From Anaerolineales bacterium (lineage in GTDB: Bacteria > Chloroflexota > Anaerolineae > Anaerolineales > Villigracilaceae): 64,000 nucleotides of DNA. The notes below the pieces were generated by a model. It had not been told where the DNA came from and did not search any database. It worked only from the letters and a program-made list of their open reading frames with translations. The stretch spans positions 969,298 through 1,033,297 of the forward strand of contig JAIXKJ010000008.1 of NCBI GenBank assembly GCA_026928255.1, written 5' to 3'. How positions within the stretch are numbered: position 1 is the first letter of the stretch; every line of letters starts with the position of its first letter. The translations under genes were made by a program, and so were the position numbers. This document shows positions 58,358 to 64,000 of the stretch, piece after piece.

Positions 58358-59350
58358 ATGCCAGACTTCTTACTTGACGTGCAAGGGCTAGAAACCACGT
58401 TCAAAACCCCTGACGGAACGATTCACGCCGTCAACGGGGTGTCCTTTACTCTAAAAGAAGGCGAAACGTTGGGCGTAGTGGGGGAGAGCGGTTGCGGCAA
58501 AAGCGTAACCATGCATTCTATGTTGCGCCTGATTCCGTCTCCGCCCGGAAAGATCGTCGCGGGCAAGGCGCTATTTCAAGGGAAAGATTTGCTTGAAATG
58601 AATCCGACCGACCTGCGTCATGTGCGCGGCGGACAGATTAGCATGGTCTTTCAAGACCCGATGACTTCCCTCAACCCCGTATTGACGATTGGAAAACAAA
58701 TCGAAGAGCCGCTCATGCTGCATATCGGCATGAATAAAAAACAAGCCGAAGAGCGCGCGGCGGAATTGCTGACGTTGGTCGGCATTCCGAATGCGAAGGA
58801 GCGCCTCAACGATTACCCGCATCAGTATTCGGGCGGAATGCGTCAGCGCGTGATGATTGCGATGGCGTTGGCGTGCAACCCGCAAATCCTCATCGCCGAC
58901 GAGCCGACCACCGCGCTCGACGTAACCATCCAAGCGCAAATCATGGACTTGGTCAAACGCCTGCGCGAAGAACTGGGCATGGCGATTATTTGGATCACGC
59001 ACGATCTTGGCGTCGTGGCGGGCTTGGCGCAGCGCGTCATGGTCATGTACGGCGGTTTCGTCATCGAAGAAGCCGAAGTCAAAGAATTGTTCGCGAACCC
59101 GTCGCACCCTTATACAATCGGTTTGCTCGGCAGCCTGCCGCGCATGAACGAAAAAGAACGCTCGCGCCTTTATTCGATCGAAGGCTCGCCGCCCGTGCTG
59201 TACAACAAACCGACCGCTTGTCCGTTTGCGCCGCGTTGCAAATGGGCGTATGAACGCTGTTGGCAGGAGAACCCCCTGCTGACGCCCGTCTCGGACGAAC
59301 ACCGCGTCGCCTGCTGGGTGGACGTCAAAACAGGAAAGCCCCGCTCATGA
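58358..59350 (+). CDS. Peptide-type ABC importer ATPase 1 (OppD/DppD-like)
   Basis: 330 residues from ATG 58358 ([15 protein letters not shown]); an ATG four bases earlier is out of frame. Walker A is [11 protein letters not shown], the signature is [12 protein letters not shown], and Walker B is [11 protein letters not shown]. The C-terminus has the oligopeptide-transporter extension with [13 protein letters not shown]. It powers uptake of peptides or similar solutes. Its stop overlaps the start of the second ATPase (ATGA). Substrate may also be nickel or sugars in this family. Confidence 0.93.
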   Translation: MPDFLLDVQGLETTFKTPDGTIHAVNGVSFTLKEGETLGVVGESGCGKSVTMHSMLRLIPSPPGKIVAGKALFQGKDLLEMNPTDLRHVRGGQISMVFQDPMTSLNPVLTIGKQIEEPLMLHIGMNKKQAEERAAELLTLVGIPNAKERLNDYPHQYSGGMRQRVMIAMALACNPQILIADEPTTALDVTIQAQIMDLVKRLREELGMAIIWITHDLGVVAGLAQRVMVMYGGFVIEEAEVKELFANPSHPYTIGLLGSLPRMNEKERSRLYSIEGSPPVLYNKPTACPFAPRCKWAYERCWQENPLLTPVSDEHRVACWVDVKTGKPRS

Positions 59351-60339
59351 ACAATAACGCAGAGATTCTTCTCAAAGTCGAAAACTTGAAAATGCACTTC
59401 CCGATTTATCGCGGCATCTTTCAACGTCAAGTCGGCGCGGTTCATGCGGTGGACGGCGTAGATTTTGAAGTCTATCGCGGAGAGACGCTGGGGTTGGTGG
59501 GCGAGTCGGGTTGCGGGAAATCCACAACCGGGCGCGCCATCCTTCAACTGTACAAACCGACGGAAGGACAAGTCCATTTTGAAGGCGTGGATTTGGTCAA
59601 ATTGCGCGGCGAAGAAATGCGAAAAATGCGCCGCAAAATGCAGATGGTCTTCCAAGACCCGTACGCCAGCCTCAACCCGCGCATGACGGTAGAACAAATC
59701 GTCAGCGAACCGCTCGTCGTTCACAACGTCTTATCGGGCAAAGAACTTCAAGAGCGAGTCAAAGAACTTTTAGAATTAGTCGGGCTAAACCCCGCTTTCG
59801 CCACGCGCTACCCGCACGAATTCTCCGGCGGACAACGTCAGCGCGTCGGCGTGGCGCGAGCGATTGCCTTGAACCCGTCCTTCATCATCTGCGATGAACC
59901 TATCTCCGCGCTGGACGTTTCCATCCAAGCGCAAGTGGTCAACTTGCTGGAAGAACTGCAAGAAAAATTCAACCTGACTTACCTCTTCATCGCGCACGAC
60001 CTTTCGATGGTGCGCCACATCAGCAAGCGTGTAGCCGTAATGTATTTGGGCGTCGTGATGGAACTCGCCCCGCGAGACGAACTGTACGACCACCCGCTGC
60101 ACCCTTACACCCAAGCGCTGCTTTCCGCCGTGCCGATTCCAGACCCCGTTGCGGATGCGGAGCGAAGCCGCACCATCCTTGAAGGCGACGTGCCTTCGCC
60201 CGTCAACCCGCCTTCGGGATGCCGCTTCCGCACCCGTTGCCCCATCGCGCAAGAAATTTGCGCCCAAGAAAGGCCCGTCTTCCGCGAGATGAAACCCGGC
60301 CACTTCGTGGCTTGCCATTTTGCGGAGAAATTTATGTAA
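59347..60339 (+). CDS. Peptide-type ABC importer ATPase 2 (OppF/DppF-like)
   Basis: 330 residues from ATG 59347 ([14 protein letters not shown]), four bases overlapping the first ATPase gene. Walker A is [11 protein letters not shown], signature [14 protein letters not shown], Walker [13 protein letters not shown], and the C-terminal extension is [15 protein letters not shown]. It forms the heterodimeric motor with ATPase 1. A longer open frame upstream lies inside the first gene and was rejected. Confidence 0.93.
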   Translation: MNNNAEILLKVENLKMHFPIYRGIFQRQVGAVHAVDGVDFEVYRGETLGLVGESGCGKSTTGRAILQLYKPTEGQVHFEGVDLVKLRGEEMRKMRRKMQMVFQDPYASLNPRMTVEQIVSEPLVVHNVLSGKELQERVKELLELVGLNPAFATRYPHEFSGGQRQRVGVARAIALNPSFIICDEPISALDVSIQAQVVNLLEELQEKFNLTYLFIAHDLSMVRHISKRVAVMYLGVVMELAPRDELYDHPLHPYTQALLSAVPIPDPVADAERSRTILEGDVPSPVNPPSGCRFRTRCPIAQEICAQERPVFREMKPGHFVACHFAEKFM

Positions 60340-60350
60340 AAAAACAAATT

Positions 60351-60366
60351 GAAAGGAGGTGGTCCC
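60351..60366 (+). promoter_or_regulatory. Very strong Shine-Dalgarno-like block without start codon
   Basis: GAAAGGAGGTGGTCCC is almost fully complementary to the conserved 3' tail of bacterial 16S rRNA, yet no start codon is suitably placed after it. The true ribosome-binding site of the next gene is GAAGGAG at 60422-60428. It could hold ribosomes or influence transcript stability. Confidence 0.5.
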
Positions 60367-60436
60367 TTTTAGAAGAAACGAATTCTTGTGTATGAAATTT
60401 CTGAAAATCACATTCAATTAATGAAGGAGAAGAAAG

Positions 60437-62524
60437 ATGCGTAAGTTATTTGCTTTAATGAGCCTCTTGGTTATCGCCAGCATGGCTCTCGCGGCTTGTG
60501 GAACGCCCGCCGCTCCCGCCGCGCCTGCGGAACCCGCAACTACCGAAAGTTCCTCAGGGACGACGACCCAGCCGTCCACTGAATCCCCCTCGACCGAAGC
60601 GCCCGCCGCCAGCGCGGACTTCGTTTCAAAAGACCCGACGACCTTCGTCGTGGCTCAATCCGAAGTCGGCATTGACACCTTCGATCCCGCTTTGGCGTAC
60701 GATACCGCCTCGGGCGAAATCCTCCAGAACGTCTATGAAACCTTAGTTTTCTACGACGGCGAAGCCACCGACAAGTTCGTTCCTCAATTGGCTGAATCCT
60801 GGGAAACCTCCGCAGACGGAACGGTGTACACCTTCAAAATCCGCTCTGGCGTGAAATTCCACGAAGGCGGAGATATGACCCCGTCGGATGTGGCGTATTC
60901 CTTCCAACGCGGCCTTTTGCAGGGCGGTTACTCTTCCCCGCAATGGCTCTTGGCTGAACCGTTCTTCGGCGTCGGCAACGACGACATCACCATGCTGGTG
61001 GACGAAGGCGCTTCCGCCGACGACCGTGACGCCCTTTCCGCGAACGATTCCGCAAAACTCGTAGCCGCTTGCGAAAAAGTTCAATCCGCCATCGTCGCCG
61101 ACGACGCGGCTGGCACCGTTACCATGACCTTAGCCCAACCTTGGGGTCCTTTCCTCGCCACCATCGCTCAATCTTGGGGATCCATTATGGACAAAGAATG
61201 GGTCGTTAAAAATGGCGGCTGGGACGGCTCCTGCGACACTTGGCAGAACTTCTACGGCATGACCTCCGCCGACGATCCGTTCAGCACCATCGCCAACGGC
61301 ACCGGCGCCTTCAAAATCGAAAAATTCGCCAACGGCGAAGAAATCGTTTTGGCGCGCAACGAAAACTACTGGCGCGAACCCGCCAAACTGGCGCGCGTCG
61401 TCCTCAAACAAGTTCCGGAATGGGGCACCCGCTTCTCCATGATGCAGACCGGCGACGCCGATTTGGCGACCGTTCCCCCCGCCAACCGCTCGCAGATGGA
61501 CGAACTCGTCGGCGCTTTCCAAACGTACGACGCGGCGACCAACACCTACGGACCGACTCAAGAAGTTTGCAGCTACAACGCTAGCGCTCTCGGCGCGGAG
61601 AAATTCACCGCCTGCGCCGCTGGCGAAGCGGGCAACGGAAAACCGTTCTTGCTCCGCATCGGACGCCCTGGCGTTGCGATGGACGTGCTTCTCTTCAACT
61701 GGAATATTGCCACCTCCGCCGACAGCCCGAACCCCTACATCGGCTCTGGCAAACTGGACGGCAACGGCATCCCCGCCGACTTCTTCAGCGACGAGCACAT
61801 CCGCAAGGGCTTTGCCTACGCTTTCGATTGGGACACCCTGATTGACGACGTGTTCAGCGGCGAAGCGCTTCAACCTTACCAGTTGACCTTGCCCGGCATG
61901 CCCGGCTTCTTCCCCGACACCCCGCACTACACCTTCGACCTCGACAAAGCCACCGAAGAGTTCAAACTTGCCGACGTAGACCATGACGGCATCCCGGCTG
62001 GCGAAGACCCCGAAGGCGACGTGTGGACCTCCGGCTTCCGCGTTCAGATGTCCTACAATCAGGGCAACGTTACCCGCCAAACCATCGCTGAAATCTTGGC
62101 TGGTAACCTCTCCGAGATTAACGATAAGTTCCAAATCGAAACGCTCGGCTTGCCTTGGCCCGCTTACCTGCGCGCTCAACGCGCCAAACAAATTCCGCTC
62201 ATGACCGGCGGCTGGCAGGAAGACATCCACGACCCGCACAACTGGTATCAACCTTACACCACCGGCACCTACGGCGGACGCCAATCCTTGCCTGATGACG
62301 TTAAGGATCAGTTTAAGGAAATCTTGAATCGCGGCGTAGCGGAAACCGACCCCGCCAAACGCGCTGAAATTTACAAGGAAGCGAACCAACTGTATTACGA
62401 CCTCGCAGTCGGCGTTCCGCTCTCCATCGTAACGACGCACGGCTTCGCCCAACGCTGGATTGAAGGTCAGATCTTGAACCCGATCTTCTCTGGCGCCTAT
62501 TACTACACGATTTCTAAGAAGTAA
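60437..62524 (+). CDS. ABC importer solute-binding lipoprotein (SBP_bac_5 family)
   Basis: 695 residues, longer than the usual 530-600. The signal peptide ends in the lipobox LAAC, then a Ser/Thr/Pro/Ala linker of about 40 residues. The fold is that of peptide-binding proteins: LAESWETSADGTVYTFKIRS and VKFHEGGDMTPSDVAYSFQR near the start, and a late GFAQRWIEGQILNP. It captures the substrate outside the membrane and delivers it to the permeases downstream. It is followed by strong hairpins that likely raise its expression relative to the permease genes. Confidence 0.93.
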   Translation: MRKLFALMSLLVIASMALAACGTPAAPAAPAEPATTESSSGTTTQPSTESPSTEAPAASADFVSKDPTTFVVAQSEVGIDTFDPALAYDTASGEILQNVYETLVFYDGEATDKFVPQLAESWETSADGTVYTFKIRSGVKFHEGGDMTPSDVAYSFQRGLLQGGYSSPQWLLAEPFFGVGNDDITMLVDEGASADDRDALSANDSAKLVAACEKVQSAIVADDAAGTVTMTLAQPWGPFLATIAQSWGSIMDKEWVVKNGGWDGSCDTWQNFYGMTSADDPFSTIANGTGAFKIEKFANGEEIVLARNENYWREPAKLARVVLKQVPEWGTRFSMMQTGDADLATVPPANRSQMDELVGAFQTYDAATNTYGPTQEVCSYNASALGAEKFTACAAGEAGNGKPFLLRIGRPGVAMDVLLFNWNIATSADSPNPYIGSGKLDGNGIPADFFSDEHIRKGFAYAFDWDTLIDDVFSGEALQPYQLTLPGMPGFFPDTPHYTFDLDKATEEFKLADVDHDGIPAGEDPEGDVWTSGFRVQMSYNQGNVTRQTIAEILAGNLSEINDKFQIETLGLPWPAYLRAQRAKQIPLMTGGWQEDIHDPHNWYQPYTTGTYGGRQSLPDDVKDQFKEILNRGVAETDPAKRAEIYKEANQLYYDLAVGVPLSIVTTHGFAQRWIEGQILNPIFSGAYYYTISKK

Positions 62525-62535
62525 TTCCGCTCTAA

Positions 62536-62640
62536 AATTTATAGGAGGCTGGATGCCAGCCTCCTATAAATTCAAAAAAGACGAAATTCCCGGCTTGCTT
62601 GGCGAGAACGAACTTGCGTCGTTCTCGGCGCGGAATTCGG
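62536..62640 (+). promoter_or_regulatory. Two large hairpins between binding protein and permease genes
   Basis: AATTTATAGGAGGCTGG (62536-62552) pairs perfectly over 17 bases with 62556-62572 around an ATG loop. A second stem uses GAGAACGA (62604-62611) and TCGTTCTC (62619-62626), with outer arms GAAATTCC and GGAATTC extending it to about 62583-62637. There is no T-run, so they are more likely barriers to RNA decay than terminators. The first hides an AGGAGG and an ATG. Confidence 0.7.
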
Positions 62641-62672
62641 AAATTCATCCCTCACAAGAGAGGTTTTTGTTA

Positions 62673-63734
62673 ATGGTCAACTATATTATCCGCCGCCTCA
62701 TGTTGGTGCCGTTGTTGTTGTTCGGCGTTACCGTGTTAATCTTCGGTATGCTGAGTTTTCTCCAACCTGTGGAGCGACTGGCGTTGTATATGCGCGACTT
62801 CCCCAAAAATGACAAAGCCATTCCCGCGTTAATCGCTAAATACGACTTAGACAAACCTATGTATGTCCAATATTGGAATTGGATGTGGGGCAAAGTGGAC
62901 GCGCAGGGAAACCGCGACGGCGGCATCCTCTTCGGAAATTTTGGCTACTCCCGCTCCGCTTCTCAACCCGTCGCCGAATTAATTCAACGCCGCTTTCCCG
63001 CCACACTAGAACTGACCATTTGGGCGGTAGCGCCCGTCGTCCTCGTCGGCATTTGGCTTGGCGTGCAGGCGGCGGTGCATCACAACGGATTTGTAGATCA
63101 AATTGCGCGTATTTTCAGCATCATCGGCACGTCCTTTCCAACCTTCGTCTTTGGCTTGCTATTGCTGATGATCTTTTACGCCAACCTGCGTTGGTTTCCG
63201 CCAGGTCGTCTCTCAGACGAATTCACCCGTATCGTAGAATCCGCTTCCTATCATCGCTACACCACCCTCATCACCATTGACGCGCTCTTAAACGGGCGCT
63301 TGGACATTTTCTGGGACGCAATGCGCCACCTGATTATGCCGATTCTGACGCTCTCCTACATCAACTGGGCGACTTTCTTGCGTATTACGCGCGGCTCCAT
63401 GCTTGAAACCTTGCGTATGGAATACGTTACCACCGCCCGCGCCAAAGGCTTGCCCGAACGCGACGTAATCTATAAACACGCTCAGCCCAACGCCATGCTT
63501 CCCGTCGTAACCCTTGCGGGATTCAGCGTCGTCGGGTTGCTGGCAGGCGCGGTCATCACCGAAACCGTCTTCAACTATCCGGGCATCGGCTCCGCCGCCG
63601 TCCGCGCCGCGACCAGCCTCGACGTCGTGGCGATGCTCGGCTTCGCCCTTTTCGACGGATTTATCCTCATCATCGCCGCCCTCGTCGTAGACGTCCTCTA
63701 CGCCTTCGTAGATCCGCGCGTTCGTCTTTCGTAA
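62673..63734 (+). CDS. Peptide-type ABC importer permease 1 (OppB/DppB-like)
   Basis: 353 residues from ATG 62673 (MVNYIIRRLMLVPLLLFG), the usual permease start; the longer frame from ATG 62553 would begin in the hairpin loop and adds non-homologous sequence. About six membrane helices; the ABC-contact loop is EYVTTARAKGLPERDVIYKHAQPNAMLPVV (quoted only by its ends here: EYVTTARAKGL and KHAQPNAMLP). It forms the channel with permease 2. Start has GAGAGG upstream. Confidence 0.93.
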   Translation: MVNYIIRRLMLVPLLLFGVTVLIFGMLSFLQPVERLALYMRDFPKNDKAIPALIAKYDLDKPMYVQYWNWMWGKVDAQGNRDGGILFGNFGYSRSASQPVAELIQRRFPATLELTIWAVAPVVLVGIWLGVQAAVHHNGFVDQIARIFSIIGTSFPTFVFGLLLLMIFYANLRWFPPGRLSDEFTRIVESASYHRYTTLITIDALLNGRLDIFWDAMRHLIMPILTLSYINWATFLRITRGSMLETLRMEYVTTARAKGLPERDVIYKHAQPNAMLPVVTLAGFSVVGLLAGAVITETVFNYPGIGSAAVRAATSLDVVAMLGFALFDGFILIIAALVVDVLYAFVDPRVRLS

Positions 63735-63749
63735 AAAAGGAACACTTCT

Positions 63750-64000
63750 ATGACGCAGACTACCCCCTCAGGCGACAACACCCTTTTGCAAGATACAATT
63801 CCCATGCGAAAAATCGGGCGCGTCGAACGCTTCCTCGGACCCGAAAACTACCGCGTTCTGCAAGGGATGCTGAAAACCCCAGCCTCTATCGTCGGATTCA
63901 TCCTCGTGCTCGCCTTCATTCTGATTGCCGTCTTCGCGCCGCTGATTGTGCCGCCCGTCGGCAAAAACCCCTACGTCATCCCGCGCGACGGATTCAAATC
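63750..64000 (+). CDS. Peptide-type ABC importer permease 2 (OppC/DppC-like), partial
   Basis: The first 83 residues are visible before the window ends. ATG 63750 follows AAAAAAGGA, and the protein begins MTQTTPSGDNTLLQ. A cytoplasmic N-terminus is followed by the first membrane helix, VGFILVLAFILIAVFAPLI, with the short PASIVGF lead typical of OppC/DppC. It is the second permease of the importer; the C-terminal transport domain is outside. Confidence 0.85.
   Translation, partial: MTQTTPSGDNTLLQDTIPMRKIGRVERFLGPENYRVLQGMLKTPASIVGFILVLAFILIAVFAPLIVPPVGKNPYVIPRDGFK

Noticed and set aside
61130..62452. 440-residue open frame antisense to the ABC binding protein gene
   Set aside because: It mirrors a clear lipoprotein gene, is Val/Gly/Phe-rich as expected of a shadow frame in GC-rich DNA, and has no domain or ribosome site.
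62553..62672. N-terminal extension of permease 1 starting at ATG 62553
   Set aside because: The ATG and its AGGAGG are locked in a 17-bp hairpin, the extension is hydrophilic and unlike OppB proteins, and ATG 62673 gives the standard permease N-terminus.

Overview
The window looks like a chromosomal segment of a Chloroflexota bacterium, most likely class Anaerolineae. This is an inference from GC-rich coding style, many lipoproteins with Thr/Pro-rich linkers, a short SerA next to a DUF1015 gene, and a YciH/SUI1 gene behind a DEAD-box helicase. No rRNA is present to confirm it. Genes are dense, on both strands, and mostly housekeeping.

Layout. 1-2.5 kb: start of an epimerase, two EamA transporters and a PilZ protein. 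2.5-6 kb: PIG-L deacetylase, greA with an elaborate leader, lysS, and a tail-anchored protein with two bL12-like repeats. 6-13.7 kb: kynureninase, HicBA toxin-antitoxin, SIMPL and META proteins, a TsnR-type rRNA methyltransferase, a pseudouridine synthase, a two-component system, and a membrane protein under a double SOS-like operator. 13.9-20.5 kb: FAD oxidoreductase, a ChlI/ChlD-type chelatase pair joined by an apparent -1 frameshift at an A9 run, ribosomal protein S1, and an M19 dipeptidase. 20.6-26 kb: DUF1015-serA divergent from serC, and an MFS exporter. 26-31 kb: an envelope lipoprotein cluster, tRNA-Glu and signal peptidase. 31-39.6 kb: CLC channel and MarR around a shared palindromic operator, a phosphatase, a putative metalloprotease lipoprotein, and a histidine kinase/response regulator pair. 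39.7-46 kb: methylmalonyl-CoA mutase large subunit, DEAD-box helicase, YciH, an aminotransferase and a sugar nucleotidyltransferase.

46.2-55.4 kb is a defence island, all on the minus strand: hsdR, an OLD-family nuclease, a UvrD-like helicase, hsdM, hsdS. A two-gene Gabija-like module sits inside a type I restriction-modification operon. Related CCCGAAGG palindromes lie just outside both ends. After it come pcrA, mscL with a zinc ribbon, and a five-gene peptide-type ABC importer that runs off the right edge.

The most unusual theme is short palindromic repeats carried in frame inside protein genes (kynU, hsdM twice, hsdR), alongside intergenic copies of at least one of the families. They resemble, in principle, the protein-coding palindromic elements known from Rickettsia. 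Other points to check are the chelatase frameshift site, the greA leader with a terminator directly after its promoter, the SOS-like double operator, and the large hairpins between the ABC binding-protein gene and its permease.
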